Assembly: GCF_021917145.1 (NCBI RefSeq)
Contig: NC_061075.1
Location: forward strand, 2,897,038-2,961,037
Reading direction: 5' to 3'
DNA length: 64,000 nt
Source of the DNA: Hypomesus transpacificus
Taxonomy: Eukaryota; Chordata; Actinopteri; Osmeriformes; Osmeridae
The stretch's first letter is position 1, and each line of letters begins with the position of its first letter. Below, piece by piece: positions 15,322 through 27,938 of this stretch. The position numbers were made by a program, and so were the translations under genes. The notes under the pieces are model-generated. The model was given only the letters and a program-made list of their open reading frames with translations, had not been told where the DNA came from and made no database searches.

Positions 15322-15967
15322 CCACAGAGCACGTTACGACGTCATCACTGCTTATTGGTGCCCCTCGCTAAATGAAACACTACTTACCTTCTTTTACATG
15401 TCTTGACTGTAAGAGATTCACAGAATGATTCCCCCCCCGCCAAGTCCATGTTGCACACATACTAGTTTGTGTTGTAAATTGTCTAAGACCTTTAACTTAA
15501 GCAAAAACGTCCAGCAAAGTAAATTTTATAATGGAGCTTAATTGTGTGCATTATATATAGGCAGAATGTCAAATGTAAATAAACTACAAATCTCACCTTG
15601 TTTCCTGTGTACTTTGTCAGCATATAGAGCAAGTGTCTATCTGCTGTAATAGACTAAAAGTAGCTTCATAAACTTTATAAATGTGAATTGCAGCCAAGCC
15701 AACATTTGGGAGCATTAAGGGGGTGAGTATCTATATGTTAACTGACATTTGTTTGTAATTTCTCACTAGTTATTGGGCAAACTAAAGGAGGACCTTAACA
15801 TTCCAGTGCCATCTAGGAGAGGCAGCAATTAATGTTAGAGAACAATAGTGTGCCTTGCTGATCGCAAGCACACCAATAAGAACTAGATAGAACTGAATTG
15901 TAATTTTGTGCATTTATTACCTTTCGAACGAGTATACCAAAGTATAGACCAGATAAAGGGGAAGATA
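15322..15967. other. exoc1 / tmem44 convergent 3' region (copy A)
   Basis: The gap between the two stop codons holds both 3' UTRs. A plus-strand AATAAA lies at 15578-15583 for exoc1 and a minus-strand one at 15913-15918 for tmem44. No other feature was seen. Confidence 0.6.
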
Positions 15968-16408
15968 TCATCCCTGGTCGACTGGTCCACCTCCGGCTAC
16001 TGGGCCAGGTTCTCTGCTGCCCGTCGTCATGCTGCTGGGGCAGGCAGGCGGGTGGAGGTTGGGGATGCCTGGGGCAGATGGGTGGGGGTTGGGGGGGCTG
16101 GGGCAGGTGGGGTGGGGGGTTAAGGGGGCCTGGGTTAAGGGGGCCTGGGGCAGGTGGGTGGGGGTCAGGGGGCCCTGGGGCCACTCCTGCAGGGGGAACT
16201 TGTCCACGTTCACCTGGGAGGGGGGGTCTGCTCCATTGTGGGCTTGCTTGTTCAAAATCCCACTAGAGACAAGACAGGAGGGCTGAGATGTAAGGCAGGA
16301 CACAGTGGTGCCCCCTAGGGGTGCACCAGGGGAAACACAATGCAAAGGTACATAAATACACAATTAGTCAATTGTTTTCATTCAGCAAACGTGTTTGATT
16401 CAAGCGAC

Positions 16409-16495
16409 GAACAGAAGAGGGGGAGGATTTGAACCTGTGACCTCTCGATCTCTGTTTAAATGCTTTAACAACTGAACGGCACCCATACCCCCACA
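16409..16495 (-). mobile_element. tRNA-derived SINE fragment, reverse orientation (copy A)
   Basis: The plus strand GGATTTGAACCTGTGACC is the reverse complement of a tRNA B-box region, and the following TTTAAATGCTTTAACAACTG matches a reversed A-box region. It lies in the last tmem44 intron. The B counterpart is at 35452-35537. Confidence 0.5.
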
Positions 16496-16688
16496 GCGAC
16501 CATGACGGTAAACTTATTGTATGAGCAGCAGAGGGGATGACTACCTGCAGGTCAGAGCTAAGGGATGAGTCTGAGGAGGAGTCCAACTCAGTGCAGGCCT
16601 CATCCACTCTCACCACCCTCTCCGTCGTCCGCAGGGGTCGGCAGTTTGGCGCCTTCTCCCTGGAGACCGTCATCTGCTTCAAACACAT

Positions 16689-16812
16689 CTAGACACACAC
16701 ACAGTTTTATGTCTCATGCACCAGGATACACACACACACAGTTTTATGTCTCATGCACCAGGATACACACACACACACACACACACACACAGCTTCACAC
16801 CACACACACAGA
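16689..16812. repeat. (CA)n microsatellite with a duplicated spacer (copy A)
   Basis: CA tracts are separated by two copies of GTTTTATGTCTCATGCACCA. The array lies directly upstream of a tmem44 exon acceptor on the minus strand. B copy: 35730-35853. Confidence 0.85.
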
Positions 16813-19413
16813 TGGCTTCATAGTACTCGTACTAGGGAGGAGCTAACCCTGGCAGTTTCTGCTGAGAGGGGTTGAGTATTTCAGCTCACCTTTCTCACAG
16901 TTGAATGTCAACATCCATATAGTGACCCATATCACCAGAGGGTTCTTCTGTGAAGGAGCCTGTCCAAGCCCAACTGAAGAGAAGGAAATGGAAAACAGAA
17001 CAGATACATTAAGACACGAAACACTCAGCTCAAATCCTGTGTTGAAAACAAAAACTACAGAACAGTCCTGCCAGAACCCTGGCTGTCTCTGTGCACTTAC
17101 TCTGGAGCTGATGGAGCCAGACACACCTTGGTGCCCCCCCAGGCGATGCTGTGTTTCTGGGGAGGAGGGAGGGGACCCCCCTAGGAGATGCTCCGTGTAA
17201 TGGGGACAGCTTCCTACACTTCTGGCTAGGGCCTCGTCTGCACCAGTGAACAGCCAGGATCTGGGCAGTCATTCCTGCTAAGGACCAATCACAGGCAGGA
17301 TGCTAAGACACATTTTTTTTCTTTTTATGTTTGATGTTTAAGGATACGAGGACCTCCAGGGCAGCAGAGCCGAGAGCAGCCAGAAGCCAGGGCAGAGCTA
17401 CCAGCCAGCCTCCAGGTGTCTGTGCCAGGGCAGGGTTGCCCTAACCCACACCAGGACAGCACTGCTGTACAGGACTCCAGCCAGGAAACACAACACCCCC
17501 GACCACACTCGCGCCCTGCAGAGCACCTCCCCTCTGTGCTAAAACACAGACGTTTTTCCTGGTGACTTGTGTGTCATTACATATTATTATTTTTTACATA
17601 TTATAGTGATGTGTGACTCACTGCCCTGAAAAGCACCGGAAGCTTGGAGGTCCAGGCTATGACCAGGTAGAGCAGGCCAAGCACATACCCCAGGACTGCT
17701 GTCTGATCCTGGACAGAGACACAACATTCAGCTCTCAACCTTAGTGCTCCAACAGAGGCAGGAGAAGCAGTACCTGTTTTACTGACAGTTCAGCATGCCA
17801 TTATGTTGGAGCTGGAAGAACAGTTTAAAAGCTATACACAAGTGCGAGGCAAGGTGCAAGCTATGAACGAGGCTACTAAAATCACATTTAACTTATTGGT
17901 TTTCAGAGTTTAATTTGTATTTGTTAAAGTGAGGCTTTTTACTTATTGTTTTTTTACTTATTGGTTTTCAGAGTTAATTGTATTTGTTAAAGTGAGACTT
18001 ACTTGCACGAGATCACTCAGCAGTCGTCTCCTCATGGCGGAGTGTGTAGATGGGTTTAGGGAAAGCTGGGTGCTCAACCAGCCTCCGCATCCCAGTAACA
18101 CCAGCCCGGACACGGCTTGGAGGGTTTGGTTTTGCCTCCGCCTCCTTCGCTCCATCCTCTGTCTCCTCACTGAGAAAGTTCTGCTCAGTTAATGGGTAGG
18201 CCTACGTCAACTTAGGGCAAGTACACTTTTGAAAGAGGCTGGGTAGTTCAGGTAACTGCGCATGACAACCCTAAAGTCCTGGATAATTTGTTTATAATCT
18301 TTAACTTGAAGCCAACTTCACCAGGGTATTATCTCTGTAGTCAATTTATCTCACGGACGCCTGTATCTCCGTTGCCCAGGCAAATTGTGTTGCATGAGGA
18401 AAGGGACTTTGTTTTACCGTGACAGAAGCGTCCAGTGAACAAGTTAACCATGTTATTTACTAAGGTGTAGACGTGCGCGTCCTGGTCGCATCACTTACCA
18501 GCGGACGAGTTGCAACACAATGGGAGTAAGATAGCGGCAACTTTAACCGCATCCAGAAAAACCATAAAAACTCCAAGATTAACCTCGAAAAGGTAGAGAT
18601 ACGAGATCGGTTCAATTTCGAGTAGTTTTTAACGCTGTCTGGACTTGACATGAAACATGCAAGTGGCTTTTTCCTCACCTGTATCGCGAGCTGGTGGGAA
18701 AGAAATAGCCCGACCATGTTGCACACGTGCCGAAGAAGCAGTATATCGAGCCACCAGCTTCGACGCCAGCATGTCTGCCGCGCACTCTTAGACAAAGTCT
18801 TGATTTGGGAAATAAAGGAAATGTGCGACAAGACCAAGCTTTCGATTACATCAAAGCGACGTCATATATTGGTAAAAGTAATATAGGAGGCTTATACTCA
18901 CATGCAACAGGATGCCAGCAAGACCAAACCGCACATGCAGGCGAGGCCGATTGGAACGCAAACATTTTCATAGTTTTGAAAACAGCTGAATATTGTGTCC
19001 AGGCGCAACTGCACGTTCAAAGTACCATCTGTTTCAATCATATTTCCATTATAAACCATGTGTTTTACCATTACCAAACACGTTTGCAGTCGGCTACAAG
19101 AAAAAACGTCTGGCCCCGTTGACTGGATGAGCCTCTGTAATGCAACGCGCGCTCATTAAACACGTATAGCCAGGTGTGCCCCATCTCTTACGCATCATCA
19201 GCCTAACCTGTCAATCGTCGAGGGAAAAAATCTTCAAACGCCAGAAGTATGAATTATATAAACAATAACGACGAAACTGTAACCGAGACATTGTTGAATC
19301 ACTCCTATGTTCAAAGAACTTGGACATCTATAAAGCTCTTATAGGGAGCTCCGGGTTTGTGTATACCAAGGGAGGTGAAAACCAAATAAAAACACATCCT
19401 CTGAAATATATGA

Positions 19414-19419
19414 TTTATT
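19414..19419 (-). terminator. Candidate lsg1 poly(A) signal (copy A)
   Basis: AATAAA on the minus strand, about 360 bases after the lsg1 stop codon. The equivalent in B is 38463-38468. Confidence 0.45.
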
Positions 19420-19773
19420 TATGGAACTGTTGGAACTATGTTTAGGCATTACTCATGAACCGGAATCAAAGCATTCATCATGTGCATGTACAATGTTATA
19501 GTTTCCAAAATAATATAGTAGAAACCCTAAATAATTACAATAATTCCTAATTCAGATGAGTTTAGACCACAGAGAGCATCTGCAGTGGTGGCCTGGTACA
19601 GAGGCATGTTCTGCACGGTTGGAGGAAGTTGTCCTCAAACAGCCTGCTTAGCTCCACCCATCTCCGCTAGGGAAACAGGAAGTGGCATCCTTAGACTCGG
19701 TGGATCTCTGGGAATAACACACGTTCCACTCCACCAGGTTTGGGATATTTATAAAAAGCAGGGGCGACCCTGA

Positions 19774-20391
19774 TCAGGCGTCCAGGTGCTTGGTGAGTCG
19801 AGCGTACTTTCTCCTTCTTGTTCCTGTTTCCGTGCTTCTTCCAGGGCTTGCCCAGGAGGGCCGCGTCGGAGCCGGGCTTTCCCGAGCCGATGGGCCCGCT
19901 GCCGGCTTGTAGCCCATGAAGGACTGGACCCCTTTGGTGAGCGCTCGCACGTTCTCCTGAAACAGAATCACATGCCTGGGGTCAGCGCGTCGGCCCTCGT
20001 ACACCGGCACGACTCGGAGCAAGACACGGATACTTCTAGAGAGTTCCAGTACATTCAGCAGATGGGTTTCATTCAAAGCCACACAGCCGCGTATTTCTAA
20101 GTGCATATGGTCAAGGAATAGTGTGTTTAGCAGGCTCAGGAGCGACAGTAACTAATGTCGTGGCCCATTCCAAGACCCTGCGCCACAGCGTTTTGACCTA
20201 GACAGCTGCCTAGGACGGGCAGAAAGCGTTGGTTAAGTAAAACTGCACCTGATGGAAGAAGTTCTTGTCGACTGGGTTCTCGATCCTCCTGACGCGGTGT
20301 GTGCCGCCGTCCGTGCCGAGACGGCCGGGTCGGCCAGGCCGGCAGGAAGGCGCCATGCTGGTACTGAAGTCCTCTGCTTTGATGTGCGGGA
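19774..20391 (-). pseudogene. lsg1: lsg1 copy A: last two exons only, cut by the gap
   Basis: The terminal exon (19774-19956) and the 3' part of the preceding exon (20249-20391) match lsg1 exons 14 and 13 of copy B. Exon 14 has one extra G and one missing G, which scramble the frame between them. The exon 13 piece lacks three single bases within 60 bases of the gap. Error density is therefore highest at the contig end, as expected for poorly polished read ends. The remaining lsg1 exons exist once, at 39576-44521. Confidence 0.9.
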
Positions 20392-20491
20392 NNNNNNNNN
20401 NNNNNNNNNNNNNNNNNNNNNNNNNNNNNNNNNNNNNNNNNNNNNNNNNNNNNNNNNNNNNNNNNNNNNNNNNNNNNNNNNNNNNNNNNNN
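20392..20491. other. Assembly gap of exactly 100 N
   Basis: The run is exactly 100 unknown bases, a common placeholder for a gap of unknown size. It interrupts the copy A version of lsg1 exon 13 and is followed at once by the first base of copy B. Confidence 0.99.
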
Positions 20492-20508
20492 CACACAGTG
20501 AAGTTGAA

Positions 20509-20712
20509 ATGAGGCACCCAGTTAAACAACTGCTATTACCCCTCCTGGTTTTTGTGGCTCTCAGGATGTTTCCTATTAGCGGCAGGTCACAGCATTGCTC
20601 TCACGCACAACTCTGTCGTCTGGGTAACGAGCTGGCCAGCCCATCAGGGGAGTCCTGGCCACCTCCGCACTGTATGGGGGCAAAGGTCACACCAAGAGGA
20701 CGCTTGAAGTGA
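20509..20712 (+). CDS. Unrecognised 67-aa ORF with signal-peptide-like start (copy B)
   Basis: Copy B version of 1454-1657, with one substitution (Arg to Cys in the last third). It lies 17 bases from the contig start. The same cautions apply: hydrophobic N-terminus, CSHAQLC motif, no family recognised, possibly chance. Confidence 0.15.
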   Translation: MRHPVKQLLLPLLVFVALRMFPISGRSQHCSHAQLCRLGNELASPSGESWPPPHCMGAKVTPRGRLK

Positions 20713-22080
20713 AAATTGAGTTCAGGGAGCACAGTCCTCCGCTGCTCACTATGTATGCGATTACTCTGTACCTTTTTGGCTTCCAAACTAGAGTGCAGAG
20801 TAGAACTTAACAATGCGTGAGCACTCCTAAAGCAGCTGCTGTGTTATGACTGTGTACGAACACACAGGTGACTAGAAAAGGGAAGCCATCACATAGTTTC
20901 CCATTTCTCCCGAGATGATCTTTATCTTCACATCACAAACACACATGGTTAGAACACAGCTCCAATCAGTAAGACAGTAAAGGGCCACGCCAAATGTCAA
21001 CCTGATAGCAACAGGCAAAATATTCATATTTAGAAAAGACCTTCTGATCGTTATCGCAAATAGAAAAGATGTCACGGCTTTCATCGTCACTGTGAATGTC
21101 AAGCAGATTAAGCAGACAACGTTGTTTTCCCAGGATGCTTCCGCGCTAAAAGCCTTTCAGTTTGCAAGTCACATCTGCACGTCAGCAGCTATGTGGTGAG
21201 GGAGTCCCCCCCCCCCCCTCACGCCACAAATTCACTCCCAGGAACTTCCCGCTCCCCGGGGTGTTCTGCAGTCCCCAGTGTGGAGCTCAACCTCAGTATC
21301 TCACACTTGGAAACTCACCCAAGGTTGACAGACCAGGAAGGTTTTCACACATGCCGATGCTGCATTCACCCTTTCCTACTGCATTGATTGTGATCTAAGC
21401 AGCTCGAGGTTATTGTTTTTTGTGTCAACACTTTGCCATAGCGGGCCTACGTAAGCATTGACATCTCCCCTTGACATTCTTAAATATATAAATAGTGGAC
21501 AGTGAGATAAAATACCAAAACAACAGGACCAGTCGGCGAAACATGGCCGCTGTGGCACGGACGGGAACATGCGTTGATGACAGCTAATAGCTGAGGAAGT
21601 GTGTGGGCTGTGCGCATGCACATTAAAAAGGCTACATTTTCCATGAACACCAAGAGGCAAAGCACCAATTCCAGGAAAGGGTATTAGTGGGTTTGGCTTA
21701 CAAACAAACTTATTGTGCCTTTGGAGAAAACACAATGTAATATTATATGCCACATTTTCAATGTCATATTGCAGGCTGTAAATAGCACCCCCTGCCGACA
21801 TTGGCAGCATTGGAAATGCTGGTGTGTTCTCTGAGGACGGCTAAGGGCACAAGTGCAGAAGAATGCAGTTTTATTCCTTGTGTTTTGGGTTCTTCTGCTG
21901 AGATGCAGGTTTTCTTTACAAGGCGTTGTAGGGTGTATAACAAACTGGTGGTGAGTGACATGCTTCTGTTTAATTAAATGGACGAGAGAGATAGAGAGAG
22001 GGAGGGAGGAGGGAGGGAGGGAGGGAGGGGGGGAGGGGGGGAGAGAGAGAAGAGGAAGAGAGAGAGAGAGAGAGAGAGAG

Positions 22081-22131
<51 letters not shown>

Positions 22132-22141
22132 GAGAGAGAGG

Positions 22142-22193
<52 letters not shown>

Positions 22194-23295
22194 ACGAAAA
22201 AATCAGTCCGGTTGGCGAACTAATAATGCATGGTCTCCTCTCCCAGCGGTCGGCAGCACAGTACTGATGCCCCCTGCCGTCCTAGCTTGTGCCCAGCCTA
22301 AACCGAGGCAATGAGTTGTGTCATTTCCTTGCGGAGTAACTGGGCTGTGAACGTGAGAAGTGTGCCCTGTTCGTGGTTCTGGAAAGGTTGCACGACACTT
22401 TAAAGAATGCCACGGGCACTCTGTCACCATCTCAAGAGATAGAAAAACAGTGATAAACTGCAGCGACGTTATTCATGTTCCTCTATGTGGGGATGTTAAT
22501 GTTACTCCTGGGACGCACGATCAGGTCAGGAAGGGAACTGAGAATGTCATCGGCTGCAGCGCAAATAAATAAATAAATTGGCGATCACATGACACCTCCG
22601 TCATATGCGGAAACAAACCATAACCTCCTGAGCGGAAACAGGAAGCTGAGGGGAAGGGCAGGGCAGAGATGAGGGACTGTTTACCAATGAAAATATATTT
22701 TATTTTCCTACTGTGAAGAAGACGTAACGTCTTTACATGGGAACAAACAGCGGATGAAAGCACAACTTCCACTCTGATTTACGTTCTCTATTCGTGAGTC
22801 ATTTCATGTACGTATTGTGCATAAAACTGAGCAAGTAATATCGTTAGGTTGTAATCTAGCTCGCTAGCAGGACCATTTCGTAGGATACAATTAAAACTGG
22901 GCTACTCAGTTTGGAGGTCTGACAGTCTGAAGTGCGAAAGATGTGCTACTCTTTCAGCAAGGTATAGCACTTAGCAGTTTGATAAAATAACCATTAGACG
23001 ATGTATAGCTACCCGGCTAGCTAACGAGCTTGATTACTAGTATACCGCTCCCAAACGTTACGTTATCAAGCTCATATTACTACTAGTCTGCTTAACAACA
23101 GTCTTGACCTAAGTAGCAAGGAACCAGTCAATTATAGGTAGGAACAGCTTTGGCCGTTAGTGTGTTAACGTTTTGAAAAATAAGTGTTTCCGCTGAGATT
23201 AACTGAAAGTGATAGCTACGTTTCTGGTAGAATGACACAGGTGTCGTTATGGCGGCGTTAAGTGTGTCTTGTGTTTGCATGATTCAGGAACTACA
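20713..23295. other. Upstream region of exoc1 (copy B), no protein gene seen
   Basis: Equivalent to 1660-4259. It holds a C-run (21208-21218), the GA microsatellite and the presumed exoc1 promoter and 5' UTR exon, which I cannot position. A short upstream frame that starts at 23249 overlaps the exoc1 start codon if the region is not spliced out. Confidence 0.4.
21986..22195. repeat. (GGGA)n/(GA)n microsatellite, copy B
   Basis: Counterpart of 2939-3164, shorter and more interrupted. Confidence 0.95.
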
Positions 23296-25938
23296 ATGAC
23301 AGCCATCAAGCACGCACTCCAGAGGGACATCTTCACGCCCAATGATGAGCGTCTCCTCAGCATCGTCAACGTTTGCAAGGCGGGGAAGAAGAAGAAGAAC
23401 TGCTTCCTGTGTGCAACAGGTGTGACTCTGCGACCATCTAAACAGCTGAATTCCCATAAAATCCAGAGTAATGAGATAATTTGCTGGTGGAGTACACGTG
23501 TGCCATCAACTTTTACTGCTTATGGGTTTAAATAACGTGAACGGTACAGTCCCATCGGTAAAGTATATTTTTCCCCTTCAACTGTTTTAAATGATGGTAT
23601 TGATTTGTGTGCGGCAGTGACGACAGAGAGGCCTGTTCAAGTGAAGGTTGTGAAGGTGAAGAAGTCAGACAAAGGAGACTTCTACAAGCGCCAGATGGCC
23701 TGGGAGCTGAGAGACCTGACTGAGGTGGACGCCAAAGATTCCAGCAAGGTCAGCTTCTAGAACCAATATAAGATGTATTGAACTTAGGGGAAAAAGGTCA
23801 ACTTCCCTTCCTGTTGACCTAACCACCATGCTCGAATAGGTGCAGGCCTGGGATCAATATATGTAAGATGAGCCAGGTCTGTTGATTACACATGAGCTTT
23901 TTCATGTCAAATTGTGTGAGAAGACTCCAGCAAGGACATCTACAGGAAGTGTGAGGTTAACTACAGGAAGTCCTCTGCAGATGAATGTGCTGACCTGCTT
24001 TGAGTGGGCGTGTCGTAACAGGATGAGATGGGTGTAGCTCAGTGGTAGAGAATGGTGTACAACTGAAGAGTATTTAACTGCAAATCAAGTTGTCACCGGT
24101 TCAATTCCCCCCAAGTACTTTGGATAAAAGCATCTGCTAAATGGATACATTCCATCATCGTAAATATCTTCCCCGAACCCTCCACCCATCTCCGTTCTTC
24201 TCTCACGCCCCCTCGTCCCTACGTTCTCTCCCGCGTCTGTCGCCTCAGGAGAACCCGGAGTTCGACCTTCACTTCGAGAAGGTGTACAAGTGGGTGGCCA
24301 GCAGCACGGCCGAGAAGAACTCCTTCATATCCTGCATCTGGAAGCTGAACCAGCGCTACCTGAGGAAGAAGGTGGAGTTTGTGAACGTCAGCCCCCAGCT
24401 GCTGGAAGGTAGGCAGGGGCGCCTGGGCGCAGAGCGGGACGGTGTGTGGACCCTGCCCGTCGGAGCAGAACCCATGTCCTGTTTGCTTGTGTGTGTGTGT
24501 GTGGGCTGCTAAAGCTTCCTTTCTGACCTTTGAACTCTTAGCCGCATGGTTGTCCTTGACGAGAGGGGACTGACTTCAAACGCTATGGTTCTCTAGTGGG
24601 TCTGTACCTGGGGATGGGTGTAGCTCAGCGGTAGAGCTGACTGGAGATCAAGAGGTCGCAGGTTCAAAGCCCCACTTGTATGTCTGCTAAGTGAATACGT
24701 TATCTGTCAGTCTTAACGGTGTACCTCCCCAGGACTCGCACACAGTTGTGCATGTTGGGACCAGAGCTTAGCGTAGCATTAGCGATTATCTCTGCAGTCC
24801 CAGGCATTCATGTGAAAGCGTGCTCCCTGAAACGCCTGTATGCACGCCGACCTGTGGGGCGACTCTCTCTGCTAACCTGTCTATTCCCACCCCTCTTCTC
24901 TTTCACACTCTCTCTGGCCAGAGCTTCCTAAAGCTGAAGGTTGGTAGAAATTCCCTTGTTTCCTGTTTCCTCCTCATCCCGTTCTCTTGGCTTTCTATTT
25001 GCATCCTCCTCTTCCTCCTCCCGTTAATGAGAGACTGATGCTGCTCCTTGAGTGGTCTGTGATGTGACTGAATGTTGACAGTTTATTTATTTATTCTTTC
25101 GTTTTTAGAATTCATCATCATTTGTTTGATTGTGAAAGCGTTTTTCTGCATTTGTGAGCGCACAAGGCTCAGAATCTTGCCACCCCCCCCGCTAACCCAG
25201 ACTCCATTCACTACGTCCCGCTTCCCACGTCCCCACTTCCTGCTCACCGGCGTTCCACTTCCTGGTTTAGAATCCGTCCCCAGCGGGGAGAGCCAGAGTG
25301 TTGCCGGGGGCGACGAGGATGCGCTGGATGACTACCAGGAGCTCAACGCCAGGGAGGAGCAGGACATCTCGGGCATGATGGACGTGTGTGAGTACGCCAT
25401 CTCCAACGCTGAGGCCTTCGCTGAGAAGCTGTCCCGGGAGCTGCAGGTGCTGGATGGGGTGAGTGCAGCGCAGAGAGACAGGAAATGCACCAGTCCCCCA
25501 CTTCCTGGTTATCAATGATGCAAACCTGTTTTTGAAAAAGAATCCCAAATATTTTTGTAACCTTTTTGAAACATTTGGAAGAAAACATTTTTCGAACCTT
25601 TTAGAAACGTTTTTCCCCCCCAAAACTGTACTTTCTGTATGCTAATATCCGTATGTCAGTTTGGATCAAATAATAAACACCCGATCTTGTCTCCTCTGCC
25701 AGGCCAACATCCAGTCCATCATGGCCTCAGAGAAGCAGGTGAACATCTTGATGCAGCTTCTGGACGAGGCGCTGTCAGAGGTGGACACCATCGAGGGCAA
25801 GCTGAGCAGCTACGAGGAGATGCTGCAGAGCGTCAAGGAGCAGATGGACCACATCTCCCAGAGCAACCTCCTCATCCAGATCAGCAATACCAACAACGGC
25901 AAGCTGCTGGACGAGATCCAGTTCCTGGTGGTGAGGAG

Positions 25939-25975
<37 letters not shown>

Positions 25976-27904
25976 TACCGGGGGTCACCGGGGTTACCCA
26001 GAGGCGTTACCAGAGGAGCTGAGTGTGCTCTGTCCTGTATCCCCCCCAGAACTACATGGACCTGTCGAAGGGCCACGTGCGAGCGCTGCAGGAGGGAGAC
26101 CTGTCCTCCCCCAAGGGCATCGAGGCCTGCATCAACGCCTCCGAGGCCCTGCTGCAATGCATGAATGTGGCACTCAGACCAGGTGGGGATATATGTAGGG
26201 TGTGTGTGTGTGTGTGTGTGGATGTTTTGTGAGTAGCCGTTTTTAATTGGCCCACTCTTTCACTTTGTTACTGACCCTGGCCCTCCTGCGTGTGTGTGTG
26301 TGTGTGTCCAGGCCACGAGAAGCTGATGGCAGTGAAGCAGCAGCAGCAGCTGTTCTCCGAGCTCAGAGACACCTTCGCTCGGCGCCTCACCAACCACCTC
26401 AACAACGTTTTCGTTCACCAGGTAAATCACCGTGGCGACGTGCATCTCGACCAATGACGCGTCTTTCGTTTCAGTGGCATCTCCCAGTGCCAGGTCTGTG
26501 CCCAACACACTGGGTCACTGTCGTACCATCCTCAGAAGCAGCAAGACCCTGGTCTTTGACAGCCACCTGCTCTGCTAGTATCACGCCGCTTTGCCAGGAC
26601 CTCACTCTGTCCCTCTTGTCAGTTACTTCGCTGCTGTCAGTACCTCACTGCTCTGCCAGTACCTCGCTCTGTCCCTCTGTCTGTACCTCACTGCTCTGTC
26701 TCTCTCTCTGTCAGTTCAACCACTTCAGTCACTTCAAAATGACCATCCCTCAGTTCTATAGGTCTTCCTGTCTGTCTCTTCCAGTGAGTACCCCCACAGC
26801 AACCACCCTGACCCCGCCCCCCCCCCCCCCCCCCCCTTCTCTAACCTCTGACCCCTCCCCTCTACCCCAACTCACCAGTCTGACCTTTTCAAGCCATTTG
26901 TTTGGTCCTCAAGAATGCTGGCTAGAGTGTGCATGGAGTGCGTTGATCCCCACTCACGTCTTCTCACAGACTGACCCTCATGACCCCTGACCCCTCTGGC
27001 TCCATGCTGTCCTCCCCTCTGCCTGCATGTAGCCGCTGTGCCAGGCTGGGTAGCAGCAGACAAGTGGAGAGCGTGCTGATGTGATCATCTGATTTGCCGC
27101 TGTGGGAGACTTCTCTGTTTGTGACATGCAGATTTACATCTGATACTAACCTGTTCTAGTGGTGATGTTCACCACACTGCCTCTAGCTCCAGTGACCTCA
27201 CCTGGTTGGCACCCCTTGCATAAGATGTCCTCACATGAATCATTGACAGTGCAGGTGTCGATGGTGTGTGTGGTGTGTGCGGATGCTGATAATGTGTGTA
27301 CAGATGCTGATGTGTTGATGGTGCATGTGGTGCAGATGGGGGGGGAGGGCTGATGCTGTGATGTTGATTGTGTGTGTGTGTGTTGACGGTGTGTGTTTGT
27401 TGATACAGTGTGTGTGTGTTTCCGATGTGTGTGTGTGTGCTGATGCCGTGTGTGTGTCTCCAGGGCCACGACCAGAGCTCCAGTCTGACTCAGCACACGG
27501 CAGAGCTGCTGCTGCCCAAACACAGCCCTCTGCACAGGGAGCTGCTGCGCTACGCCAAGCTCATGGAGTGGCTGAAGACCACCCAGAGGGAGAAGTACGA
27601 GGGCCTGTCCAGGGTGAGCCGCGCCCCCTGCCCCCCCTGCCCCCACGCCCCCCTGCCCCCACGCCCCCCGGCCTCCACGCCCCCTGCCCCCCCGGCCCCC
27701 ACGCCCCCCCGCCCCCTGCCCCCACGCCCCCCGGCCTCCACGCCCCCTGCCCTCACTCCCACACACGCACACTTACATCAAGACAAGTTGTACTATTTTC
27801 AACTCCTGCGCTCCACAAACCACTCCCCCTTTTCCCCGTTTTTATGTTCTTTTAAAAAGTGAAGATAGCCTCCTGCTGGCTTCTCTCCTACTGTGAGATG
27901 TAAG

Positions 27905-27938
<34 letters not shown>

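Larger units (their letters stand above)
15968..19041 (-). pseudogene. tmem44: tmem44 copy A: transmembrane protein 44, frame broken by indels
   Basis: Same gene as 35012-38091. Exons in coding order: 18902-19041, 18679-18786, 18499-18583, 18003-18169, 17622-17708, 17348-17538, 17101-17260, 16890-16973, 16545-16688, 15968-16262. Against copy B, the exon at 18679 lacks one base, the exon at 17348 lacks one, the exon at 17101 has one extra, the exon at 16890 lacks three in separate places, and the last exon has four extra bases within its proline-coding repeat. Splice sites are kept. The pattern fits the same sequencing-error explanation as exoc1 copy A. Confidence 0.88.

Noticed and set aside
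20509-20712. GnRH-like (QH-x-SH) or calcitonin-like hormone precursor
   Set aside because: The GnRH core lacks the essential Trp and amidation signal; the calcitonin resemblance is limited to cysteine spacing. Kept only as an unassigned ORF.
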